From the NCBI GenBank assembly GCA_015064425.1, contig SVSF01000114.1:1-5191 (forward strand): a stretch of 5,191 bases of DNA. Direction: 5' to 3'. Below the pieces are notes generated by a model that was given only the letters and a program-made list of their open reading frames with translations, searched no databases and was not told the origin of the DNA. The translations under genes were made by a program, and so were the position numbers. Position 1 is the stretch's first letter, and the number at the start of each line of letters is the position of its first letter. This stretch comes from Oscillospiraceae bacterium (GTDB taxonomy: Bacteria > Bacillota_A > Clostridia > Oscillospirales > CAG-272). Below, in pieces: positions 1-5,191 of the stretch.

Positions 1-869
1 CAAATGCGCAGAGCATATACGACGCGAGCCACATAGCACGTTGTGCTCTTGACCCCAGAGTAATGCAGTCCGACAAGTATAAGATAGAACCCGCAAAGAA
101 AATAAAAAGCATTGCTGTGATAGGCGGCGGTATCGGCGGCATGGAAGCGGCTATGGTATGCGCTAAAAGAGGTCACAAGGTAAGCCTCTACGAAAAAAGC
201 GACAAGCTGGGCGGTGTATTTATCGCAGCAGCTTCTCCCTCCTTTAAGGAAAAGGATCGCGCTCTTATCGCATGGTATGCCCGTGAAATAAAAAAGTATC
301 CTATAGATGTACATCTTAACACCGAGATCAACGATCCTTCCTCTCTGAATGCGGATGAGATCATAGTTGCAACCGGTGCCGTTGCAAACAAACTCCCCGT
401 AAAGGGTGCAGAGCACGGCATAGAGGCTGTGGATTTCCTCCTCGGAAACAGGAATGCGGGTGAAAAAGTGGTCGTAATAGGCGGCGGTCTTACCGGATGT
501 GAAATAGCTTATGAGCTCTATCTTCAGGGCAAAAAGCCCACAATAGTGGAAATGAAGCAGGATCTCATAGTATCAGACAAGATCTGTCTTGCCAATACAA
601 GCTTTTTGAGAGACTTTTTCTCGGCAAACAAAGTCCCAGTATATCTTGAGACAGGCGTTACCGAAATAAGAGAAAACGGTGTTACAGCCAAAGCAAAGGA
701 TGGAAGTACCTTTGATATAGATGCAGACAGCGTTATCCTCTCCGTAGGATACAGACCTGCCCCCATATTCAATAAGTCATCCAAGATCCATATAATAGGA
801 GATGCTTCAAAAGTAGGAAGCCTCCGTACGGTCATCTGGCAGGCATGGGACGTAGCTATGCGTCTCTGA
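1..869 (+). CDS. NADH:flavin oxidoreductase of the 2,4-dienoyl-CoA reductase / enoate reductase family, C-terminal part (5' end outside window)
   Basis: The reading frame is open from the window edge (first whole codon at 3), so the ATG at 63 is internal and the N-terminal TIM-barrel half lies upstream. About 289 residues are visible of a family usually near 640-670. The segment at 36-62 (ARCALDPRV) aligns with the end of the 4Fe-4S motif of FadH-like enzymes (SCLVNPR in E. coli FadH); its Cys (codon 42-44) is probably the last cluster ligand. A dinucleotide fold follows with GGGIGG (123-140), expected to bind FAD, then a second with GGGLTG (480-497). The acidic residue ending its second strand (Glu, 549-551) favours NADH over NADPH. 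The C-terminal HIIGDAS motif (around 789-810) is the usual flavin-contacting segment. Such enzymes reduce activated C=C bonds in the cytoplasm, using FMN, FAD and a 4Fe-4S cluster. It lies 19 nt before an AcnX dehydratase, suggesting it acts on that enzyme's product. The family is secure; the substrate is unknown. Confidence 0.93.
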   Translation, partial: NAQSIYDASHIARCALDPRVMQSDKYKIEPAKKIKSIAVIGGGIGGMEAAMVCAKRGHKVSLYEKSDKLGGVFIAAASPSFKEKDRALIAWYAREIKKYPIDVHLNTEINDPSSLNADEIIVATGAVANKLPVKGAEHGIEAVDFLLGNRNAGEKVVVIGGGLTGCEIAYELYLQGKKPTIVEMKQDLIVSDKICLANTSFLRDFFSANKVPVYLETGVTEIRENGVTAKAKDGSTFDIDADSVILSVGYRPAPIFNKSSKIHIIGDASKVGSLRTVIWQAWDVAMRL

Positions 870-888
870 TAATGGAAGGAGAAACAAT

Positions 889-2163
889 ATGCAACTGACA
901 GAACAGCAACAGCAGATACTTGACGGTGCAAAAGGCGAGGTGCTTGCCAAAGTAATGAAGACTATGGTAAAGTACGGCGAAGCCTTCGGCGCAGAAAAGC
1001 TCGTCCCGGTAACAAGTGAGTACAATCACCTCGTTACGTCTTTCGGTCTCAAAATGATGACTCCCGTTTTTGATCTTATGCAGCAGCTTATAGATGCAGG
1101 AGCAGTCTCAAAACAGAAGTTTTCCGTTGACCCCAGACCCTTGGACAAGAATGTGCCCGCAAACTTCCTTCAGAATTTCATATTCAACAATTTTATGTAT
1201 AAAGCCCAGACTCCTTACGAGGAACAGCTGAAAAAACTGGGACTTAAGGACGATAAAGCCTTTACCTGCACCTGCTATATGGATGAAGTAGGCAACAGAC
1301 CCAAAAAAGGAGACGTGCTCTCTTGGGCAGAATCCTCGGCAGTCGTATATGCAAACTCCGTTCTCGGAGCAAGATGCAACCGAAACTCCGGAATCATTGA
1401 TATAATGGGGTCCGTAGTAGGATACGTTCCCTACTTCGGACTCCTTACGGACGAGGGAAGAAAAGCCACATGGATAGTTGAGATAAAAACAAGCAAAAAA
1501 CCCGAAGCTCAGCTTTTGGGATCTGCCATAGGAATGAAGGTAATGGAAGCCGTCCCCTACATCAAAGGTCTCGATAAATGGCTCGGGACAGAGCTTAATG
1601 ATGCTGCTTGTACATATCTCAAGGATTTCGGAGCCGCTACCGCCTCCAACGGTGCGGTAGGACTTTACCACGTAGAAAACCTTACTCCTGAAGTAAAAGA
1701 GCTTGGTAAAAGCCTTGTAAACGAAGGCGCAAACACCTATATTATAGACGATGCGGAGCTTGAAAGAGTATACAAAAGCTATCCGGTCATCTGGAAAAAC
1801 AAGGATGCTGCCCCCAAGCTTTGCTTTATGGGCTGCCCTCATATGAGTCTTGAGCAGCTCAAGAGCTGGACCGATAAGGTAGAAGAAGGACTTAAGATCA
1901 GCGGAAAGAAAAAAGTGGTAATTCCCACAGTATTTACCGCTGCCCCCGCAGTGCTTGAAAAATTTGCTGAAACAGAGTATGCAAAACGACTTGAAGCAAC
2001 GGGCGTAATTATATCTTATATCTGTCCTCTTATGTATATGAACAATCCCCTTTCGGGAAAAATGCCCATTATCACCTCTTCAAACAAACTCCGTACATAC
2101 ACCTCGGCACGTTATTATACTGATGAGGAGATACTTGCGCAGATAACAGGAGGTAAGATTTGA
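889..2163 (+). CDS. Aconitase X (AcnX, DUF521) large catalytic subunit, FeS-dependent dehydratase
   Basis: This is the 424-residue large subunit of a two-subunit AcnX enzyme, a branch of the aconitase superfamily. Characterised members dehydrate cis-3-hydroxy-L-proline (bacteria) or mevalonate 5-phosphate (archaea). The start is set by AAGGAG at 876-881, 7 nt before the ATG. The family core is clear: residues 126-171 carry TCTCY, GNRP and then WAESSAVVYANSVLGAR, matching the usual TCtPY...AW(s/a)ESSAV.YANSVLGARtNR block. MGCPHMS (314-320) matches the GCPH.S motif. Likely FeS ligands are Cys127, Cys316 and Cys379, inferred by motif alignment. The C-terminal SSNKLRTYTSARYY (397-410) is the family's closing segment. 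Departures from consensus include Cys129 for the usual Pro in TCtPY, Cys163 for Thr in GARtNR, and a changed N-terminal segment where many members have a GHxSG-like stretch. The gene overlaps the small subunit by 1 nt. AcnX membership is confident; the substrate is not assignable, and hydroxyproline is only one candidate. Confidence 0.92.
   Translation: MQLTEQQQQILDGAKGEVLAKVMKTMVKYGEAFGAEKLVPVTSEYNHLVTSFGLKMMTPVFDLMQQLIDAGAVSKQKFSVDPRPLDKNVPANFLQNFIFNNFMYKAQTPYEEQLKKLGLKDDKAFTCTCYMDEVGNRPKKGDVLSWAESSAVVYANSVLGARCNRNSGIIDIMGSVVGYVPYFGLLTDEGRKATWIVEIKTSKKPEAQLLGSAIGMKVMEAVPYIKGLDKWLGTELNDAACTYLKDFGAATASNGAVGLYHVENLTPEVKELGKSLVNEGANTYIIDDAELERVYKSYPVIWKNKDAAPKLCFMGCPHMSLEQLKSWTDKVEEGLKISGKKKVVIPTVFTAAPAVLEKFAETEYAKRLEATGVIISYICPLMYMNNPLSGKMPIITSSNKLRTYTSARYYTDEEILAQITGGKI
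2148..2153 (+). promoter_or_regulatory. Ribosome binding site AGGAGG for the AcnX small subunit
   Basis: A full AGGAGG lies inside the last codons of the large subunit. It stands 9 nt before the ATG at 2163 and 6 nt before an in-frame TTG at 2160. Both distances work, but the ATG, which overlaps the TGA stop (TGATG), is the more likely start. Confidence 0.75.
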
Positions 2164-2606
2164 TGAAAGAATTTAAAGGACGTGTTATAGCGGGAGGAAG
2201 CGTAAGCGCCGAAGCGCTTGTTTCTCACGGAGGACTCAATACGCTTGCATCTTTCCAGAAAGCTCTTCAGTTCGGCGATAAAAACGCCACATGCGGAGAC
2301 CAGAACAATCCCGACCTTTATAATAAGCAAATGGCAGGGAAAGCGCTTTGCCTTCCTATGACTATCGGTTCTACCACAGGCGGTCTTGTGCTATACTGTG
2401 CCTGTGCTATGAAACGTCAGCCTGCATGCATGCTTTTCTCAAAGCCCATCGATTCACTTGCGGCGGCAGGCTCCGTTCTTGCAGATGTATGGCTTGATGA
2501 TGTAACTATGCCGGTTATAGATTGTCTGGGTGATGAATTTTTAGACTATGTAAAGGACGGAATGACCGTTACCGTTAAGGACGACGGCACCGTTACAGTT
2601 GAATAA
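2163..2606 (+). CDS. Aconitase X (AcnX, DUF126) small swivelling-domain subunit
   Basis: This 147-residue protein matches the AcnX small subunit, the counterpart of the aconitase swivelling domain that closes over the FeS active site of the large subunit. The start chosen is the ATG overlapping the large-subunit stop; TTG at 2160 would add one residue. The family outline is visible: an N-terminal GRVIAGGSVSAEALV strand region, a CLPMTIGSTTGGLVLY segment (63-78) corresponding to the usual lP.G.GSss.S..l block where the catalytic serine is expected (Ser70 best placed), and IDSLAAAGSVLADVWL matching the .dpi...GaiiAgIP region. The usual DP.TG.I motif appears as NNPDLYNK (48-55), so this subunit is as divergent as its partner. 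The C terminus repeats a TVTV beta-strand pattern (MTVTVKDDGTVTVE). One-nucleotide overlap with the large subunit implies translational coupling and 1:1 assembly. No convincing terminator follows before the next promoter. Confidence 0.88.
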   Translation: MKEFKGRVIAGGSVSAEALVSHGGLNTLASFQKALQFGDKNATCGDQNNPDLYNKQMAGKALCLPMTIGSTTGGLVLYCACAMKRQPACMLFSKPIDSLAAAGSVLADVWLDDVTMPVIDCLGDEFLDYVKDGMTVTVKDDGTVTVE

Positions 2607-2643
2607 ATTTCAAGAAAAAGATCTATGACGGTATAATAAAGTC

Positions 2644-2672
2644 TTGACAGTTTTCTCGATTTATCGTATAGT
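2644..2672 (+). promoter_or_regulatory. Sigma-A-type promoter for the zinc-ribbon membrane protein gene
   Basis: TTGACA (2644-2649) is a perfect -35 box, followed after exactly 17 nt by TATAGT (2667-2672), one mismatch from the -10 consensus. The transcript should start near 2679, giving a leader of about 60 nt before the ATG at 2738. This separates the two small membrane-protein genes from the AcnX operon. Confidence 0.8.
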
Positions 2673-2737
2673 TATTACAGAAACTTTTGTTTATATTGCA
2701 AAGATTTCGCCACATTTTGACATTGGAGGATACAAGT

Positions 2738-3148
2738 ATGAAATTCTGTTCAAACTGCGGAGCGCAGCTCGAAGATAATGCAGCATTTTGCCCCAACTGC
2801 GGTAATGGTATGAATGCGCAGGCGGCTGCTCCCAAAAAGCCACACACACTTTCCGATTGGGACGGCGGTGTTCTTGACACCGTTATCACTTCCATCGTTG
2901 CAAGTATCATCATGGGAATTACTTGCGGTATAGCTACTCCTTGGGCAGTTTGCTATATGTACAAGTTTATAATTGATCACGTACTCGTTGACGGTAAGAG
3001 ACTCACTTTTGACGGTAACGGAGGACAGCTCTTCGGAAACTGGATCAAATGGTTCGTTCTTACTATAATTACCTGCGGTATCTACAGCTTCTGGGTAGCT
3101 CCCCGTATGCTCAAGTGGATCGCAAGCCACACACATTTCGACAATTAA
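2738..3148 (+). CDS. Zinc-ribbon membrane protein with a DUF898/YjgN-like domain
   Basis: This 136-residue protein has no known biochemical role. GGAGGA at 2725-2730, 7 nt before the ATG, fixes the start; an upstream in-frame TTG at 2687 lacks such a site and lies almost on the transcription start. Residues 3-22 form a zinc ribbon with Cys4-x2-Cys7 and Cys18-x2-Cys21. A short Ala/Pro/Lys linker (26-36) leads to a membrane domain with hydrophobic segments around 46-79 and 102-122. The domain contains two similar units: ITCGI-x3-W at 61-69 and at 111-119, each followed by an M-x-K/L-aromatic-I helix. The stretch VDGKRLTFDGNGGQLFGNW (84-102) and the final HTHF are typical of DUF898/YjgN-like proteins. 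The zinc ribbon probably faces the cytoplasm. It has its own strong promoter and is followed by a hairpin and a DUF2752 gene, probably co-transcribed in part. The DUF898 assignment is pattern-based; another small DUF with the same fold is possible. Confidence 0.82.
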   Translation: MKFCSNCGAQLEDNAAFCPNCGNGMNAQAAAPKKPHTLSDWDGGVLDTVITSIVASIIMGITCGIATPWAVCYMYKFIIDHVLVDGKRLTFDGNGGQLFGNWIKWFVLTIITCGIYSFWVAPRMLKWIASHTHFDN

Positions 3149-3156
3149 GATGTAAT

Positions 3157-3180
3157 GGGCTGTTTCATATGAAACAGCCC
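3157..3180 (+). terminator. Perfect 24-nt inverted repeat, probable weak or partial terminator
   Basis: GGGCTGTTTCAT (3157-3168) is followed directly by its exact reverse complement ATGAAACAGCCC (3169-3180). As RNA it would form a stem of about 10 bp with a CATATG-centred loop, extendable by two A-U pairs and a G-U pair at the base. It begins 8 nt after the zinc-ribbon stop codon, as a terminator would. The following bases (GTTTATC) are a poor U tract, so release may be incomplete and the DUF2752 gene, which has no obvious promoter of its own, could be served by readthrough. Confidence 0.65.
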
Positions 3181-3200
3181 GTTTATCAATAAGGACAAAG

Positions 3201-3614
3201 ATGAAACTGGATACATTGCAAAAGAAACGACTTCTCGGTATGCTAAAAAAACTGATGATCATACTCCTTGCGGGAGCTGCATATTTTCTGTTTATGAAAC
3301 TTACCGATATAAGCATACCGTGCATCATAAAGCTGATCACAAAAAAACATTGCCCGGGATGCGGACTTACCCGTATGTGTATATCCATAATAAGCGGAGA
3401 CATTGCTTCTGCAATAAGGTACAATATCCTTATAACTTTTCTTTTACCATTTATAGCCGTATTCGGGATCCGCAGAGCAATACTATACGTTAAGACAGGA
3501 AACACGGAGACAGATCTCCCCGAAAAGATATTTGCTATTATCGTTTTTGTTCTTATGATAGTATTTTGGATATTAAGAAACACGGAAGCTTTTTCATATC
3601 TCGCTCCAACGTAA
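3201..3614 (+). CDS. DUF2752 family small membrane protein
   Basis: This 137-residue integral membrane protein belongs to DUF2752, whose function is not established. The start has AAGGA at 3191-3195, 5 nt upstream. The family signature is clear: HCPGCGLTRMC (50-60), then SGDIASAIRYN (65-75), and a final helix ending in FWILRN (122-127). Three hydrophobic segments lie at about 17-32, 76-97 and 110-125; the CPGCG loop sits between the first two. The paired cysteines 51 and 54, plus Cys60 and Cys41, could bind metal or be redox-active, but this is inference. It lies 52 nt after the zinc-ribbon DUF898-like gene, across the inverted repeat, and may be expressed by readthrough. Its stop is 19 nt before the -35 box of the ranthipeptide promoter. 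Confidence 0.88.
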   Translation: MKLDTLQKKRLLGMLKKLMIILLAGAAYFLFMKLTDISIPCIIKLITKKHCPGCGLTRMCISIISGDIASAIRYNILITFLLPFIAVFGIRRAILYVKTGNTETDLPEKIFAIIVFVLMIVFWILRNTEAFSYLAPT

Positions 3615-3633
3615 AAAATATGCGTACTGTGTG

Positions 3634-3662
3634 TTGACTTTAGCACAAGAATATGATATCAT
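3634..3662 (+). promoter_or_regulatory. Sigma-A-type promoter for scfA
   Basis: TTGACT (3634-3639) and TATCAT (3657-3662) each match consensus at five of six positions and are separated by exactly 17 nt. Transcription should begin near 3669, leaving a leader of about 28 nt that holds the GGAGG ribosome site at 3685-3689. A GTG at 3631 that would extend the scfA frame upstream lies before the -35 box, so it cannot be the start of a transcript from this promoter. Confidence 0.75.
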
Positions 3663-3696
3663 TTATAAGAAATTAGATTATTTTGGAGGTTCTGAA

Positions 3697-3852
3697 ATGG
3701 AACGTATAAAGACCATCGAGACCCGTAACCTTTGCGAAAGTGCAAAGAACGGCGGTTGCGGCGAATGCCAGACATCCTGCCAGTCTGCTTGCAAGACAAG
3801 TTGCGGTATCGCAAATCAGAAGTGCGAAAGCACCAAGAAGGAGAGCAAGTAA
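3697..3852 (+). CDS. scfA: SCIFF ranthipeptide precursor (six-cysteine-type RiPP precursor)
   Basis: This 51-residue peptide is the precursor of the SCIFF ranthipeptide, a ribosomally made peptide given thioether cross-links by the radical SAM enzyme encoded next door. GGAGG at 3685-3689, 7 nt before the ATG, sets the start. Residues 1-20 (MERIKTIETRNLCESAKNGG) form the leader and resemble the usual MKHIKT start. The core, CGECQTSCQSACKTSC at 21-36, is essentially the family consensus. The six standard cysteines are 21, 24, 28, 32, 36 and 43. Two differences stand out: an extra Cys13 in the leader, and Gly37 directly after Cys36, where family members as I recall them have Thr (TSCTV), the acceptor reported for the C. 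thermocellum CteA cross-link. The tail is Lys/Ser-rich. It has its own strong promoter and is followed by a terminator, so it should be far more abundant than its maturase. A signalling role has been proposed for ranthipeptides in some clostridia; nothing here tests that. Confidence 0.95.
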   Translation: MERIKTIETRNLCESAKNGGCGECQTSCQSACKTSCGIANQKCESTKKESK

Positions 3853-3864
3853 TTGCCAATTCCT

Positions 3865-3892
3865 AAATGCCGCCTGATTGGCGGCATTTTTT
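3865..3892 (+). terminator. Intrinsic terminator/attenuator between scfA and scfB
   Basis: AAATGCCGCC (3865-3874) and GGCGGCATTT (3880-3889) form a perfect 10-bp stem closed by a 5-nt loop (TGATT), and the run of T from 3887 to 3892 supplies the U tract. It begins 12 nt after the scfA stop and ends 23 nt before the scfB start. No promoter is visible in that gap, so scfB is probably expressed by readthrough, limiting enzyme relative to peptide. Confidence 0.88.
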
Positions 3893-3897
3893 CGTAT

Positions 3898-3903
3898 AAG
3901 GAG
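3898..3903 (+). promoter_or_regulatory. Ribosome binding site of scfB with long spacing
   Basis: AAGGAG is the only good ribosome site near the scfB start, but it stands 12 nt before the ATG at 3916, longer than the 5-9 nt seen for the other genes here. An in-frame TAA at 3907-3909 rules out an earlier start, and the encoded N terminus (MIHQYKLGSYNIVLDV) matches maturase family starts. Confidence 0.65.
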
Positions 3904-3915
3904 AAATAAAGTCAA

Positions 3916-5191
3916 ATGATACACCAATACAAACTGGGCTCGTATAATATAGTCCTTGATGTATGTTCCGGTTCCGTCCATTCAGTAGATGAAGTAGCTT
4001 ATGATATCATCTCTCTGTTTACCGAAAAAGACAAAAAAAGCGTAATTGACGAAGTATATAAAAAATATTCTCACAGAGATGATATAAGCCCAAAAGATAT
4101 CGAAGAGTGTTATTCAGACGTGGAATCACTCCGTGACAGCGGTAAGCTCTTTGCACCCGACAACTTTGAAAGTATGGCGGGAAAACTAAAGGAAAAAACC
4201 GCAGGAGTAGTAAAAGCGCTTTGCCTTCACATCGCCCACAGCTGCAATCTTAACTGCGCATATTGCTTTGCAAGCCAGGGTAAATATCACGGTGAGAGGG
4301 CTCTTATGAGCTTTGAAGTCGGTAGGCAAGCTCTTGATTTTCTCATTGCCAATTCCGGAAGCAGACGCAATCTGGAAGTAGACTTCTTCGGCGGAGAGCC
4401 TCTTATGAACTTCGATGTGGTAAAGCAGCTCGTTGAGTATGCAAGAAGCGTTGAAAAAGAGCACGAAAAAAATTTCCGTTTTACTCTTACTACCAACGGT
4501 CTGCTCATTGATGATGACGTGATCGATTTTGCAAACAGAGAAATGAGCAACGTAGTATTGAGCCTTGACGGGCGAAAAGAGATACACGACAGATACAGAG
4601 TAGATTATTCCGGCAACGGAAGCTGGGACAGGATAGTACCCAAGTTCCAAAAACTTGTAGATGCAAGAGGCGGAAAAAACTACTATATGAGAGGCACTTT
4701 CACTCACGCCAATCCCGATTTTTTGGAAGATATAAAACAGATGCTGGGACTTGGCTTTAATGAGCTCAGTATGGAGCCTGTAGTCTGTGCCTCAGGAGAT
4801 CCCTCCGAGCTTACCGAGGAAGATCTTCCTATCATTCTCGAGCAATATGAAAAGCTCGCTGAGCTTATGATAAAGAAAGAAAAGGAAGGAAGACCCTTCA
4901 CGTTCTACCACTATATGATAGATCTTACCGGAGGCCCTTGTATATACAAGCGTATTTCCGGTTGCGGATCCGGTACGGAATACATGGCGGTGACCCCTCA
5001 GGGTGAGCTTTATCCCTGCCACCAATTCGTCGGTGAAGAAAGATTCAAATTGGGAGATGTATGGAACGGCGTAAGCAACACCGAGATACAGAAGGAATTT
5101 GCCTCCTGCAATGTATATGCACACCCCGAATGCCGTGACTGTTGGGCAAGACTCTACTGCTCCGGCGGATGCGCCGCAAACTCCTATCACG
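3916..5191 (+). CDS. scfB: Thioether cross-link-forming SCIFF peptide maturase, radical SAM/SPASM (3' end outside window)
   Basis: This is the CteB-type enzyme that uses S-adenosylmethionine and FeS clusters to join cysteine sulfur to backbone-adjacent carbon in the ScfA peptide. The frame stays open from the ATG to the window edge (425 codons); family members are near 450, so about 25-30 residues are missing. Residues 1-90 are the expected peptide-recognition (RRE-like) region, beginning MIHQYKLGSYNIVLDV. The radical SAM cluster motif is Cys110-x3-Cys114-x2-Cys117, and GGEP at 159-162 is the SAM-binding motif. SLDG (216-219) is a later barrel strand. The auxiliary-cluster region has Cys342, Cys350-x12-Gly363-x4-Cys368, then Cys406-x2-Cys409-x5-Cys415-x3-Cys419, the SPASM pattern; its last cysteine would lie beyond the window. 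No key residue is missing in the visible part. Expression probably depends on readthrough of the terminator after scfA, and the ribosome site is widely spaced. The assignment is secure from both sequence and neighbour. Confidence 0.96.
   Translation, partial: MIHQYKLGSYNIVLDVCSGSVHSVDEVAYDIISLFTEKDKKSVIDEVYKKYSHRDDISPKDIEECYSDVESLRDSGKLFAPDNFESMAGKLKEKTAGVVKALCLHIAHSCNLNCAYCFASQGKYHGERALMSFEVGRQALDFLIANSGSRRNLEVDFFGGEPLMNFDVVKQLVEYARSVEKEHEKNFRFTLTTNGLLIDDDVIDFANREMSNVVLSLDGRKEIHDRYRVDYSGNGSWDRIVPKFQKLVDARGGKNYYMRGTFTHANPDFLEDIKQMLGLGFNELSMEPVVCASGDPSELTEEDLPIILEQYEKLAELMIKKEKEGRPFTFYHYMIDLTGGPCIYKRISGCGSGTEYMAVTPQGELYPCHQFVGEERFKLGDVWNGVSNTEIQKEFASCNVYAHPECRDCWARLYCSGGCAANSYH

Noticed and set aside
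63..869. A complete short flavoprotein gene starting at the ATG at 63
   Set aside because: The frame is open to the window edge and the preceding residues match the FeS-cysteine segment of the dienoyl-CoA reductase family, so this is the end of a longer gene.
1108..1842. A 244-residue open frame on the minus strand inside the AcnX large-subunit gene
   Set aside because: It is wholly antisense to a conserved enzyme core and its translation resembles no family; treated as a shadow.
2632..2637. A perfect TATAAT upstream of the main promoter
   Set aside because: The sequence 17 nt upstream (TTCAAG) matches the -35 consensus poorly, and the box lies just before the -35 of the better promoter. 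A minor tandem promoter is possible but not supported enough to list.
2717..2722. A second TTGACA before the zinc-ribbon gene
   Set aside because: A -10 box at proper spacing would fall inside the coding sequence, and nothing like TATAAT is there. The pair at 2644-2672 is far better.
2750..3646. A 298-residue open frame on the minus strand spanning both small membrane-protein genes
   Set aside because: It is antisense to two + genes that have recognisable domains, good ribosome sites and a promoter. The minus-strand translation shows no known motif, so it is a shadow frame.
3631..3696. Upstream extension of scfA from a GTG at 3631
   Set aside because: That codon precedes the likely -35 box, lacks a ribosome site, and the added residues do not resemble SCIFF leaders; the ATG at 3697 has GGAGG at 7 nt.
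4186..5190. Several minus-strand open frames across the maturase gene
   Set aside because: The + strand frame is a full radical SAM/SPASM enzyme with all motifs in order, so the minus frames are shadows.

Overview
The window looks like chromosome from an anaerobic Firmicute of class Clostridia, most likely an Oscillospiraceae/Ruminococcaceae-type gut or rumen bacterium. The strongest evidence is a SCIFF ranthipeptide precursor with its dedicated radical SAM maturase, a pair almost diagnostic of Clostridia. Strong GGAGG-type ribosome binding sites, moderate G+C, and an FeS-flavin Old-Yellow-Enzyme-type reductase beside an FeS dehydratase also fit. The genus is inferred, not shown. All supported genes lie on the + strand, and no stretch over 300 bases lacks a gene.

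Region 1 (1-2606) is the end of a metabolic operon. It holds the C-terminal half of a 2,4-dienoyl-CoA-reductase/enoate-reductase-like flavoenzyme (cut by the window edge), then the large and small subunits of an aconitase-X (AcnX) type dehydratase. Spacing is 19 nt, then a 1-nt stop/start overlap, so the three products are probably made together. The layout suggests dehydration of a hydroxy acid followed by reduction of the double bond or imine. The substrate cannot be read from the sequence, and the AcnX is divergent at several family motifs.

Region 2 (2607-3614) starts with a near-consensus sigma-A promoter. It encodes two small membrane proteins: a zinc-ribbon protein with a DUF898/YjgN-like domain, and a DUF2752 protein with the family's CPGCGLTR motif. 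A perfect 24-nt inverted repeat separates them.

Region 3 (3615-5191) is the ranthipeptide locus. A strong promoter drives scfA, a 51-residue cysteine-rich precursor. A perfect 10-bp hairpin with a U tract follows, and then scfB, the maturase with its Cx3Cx2C radical SAM site and SPASM-type auxiliary-cluster cysteines, running off the window end. The intergenic terminator and the long RBS-to-start distance of scfB should keep the enzyme well below its peptide substrate.

Most noteworthy are: the precursor, with a seventh cysteine and Gly where SCIFF peptides, as I recall, carry the Thr thioether acceptor; the divergent AcnX coupled to a flavin reductase; and the attenuator-like scfA-scfB junction. 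I see no tRNA, rRNA, CRISPR array, insertion sequence or integrase.
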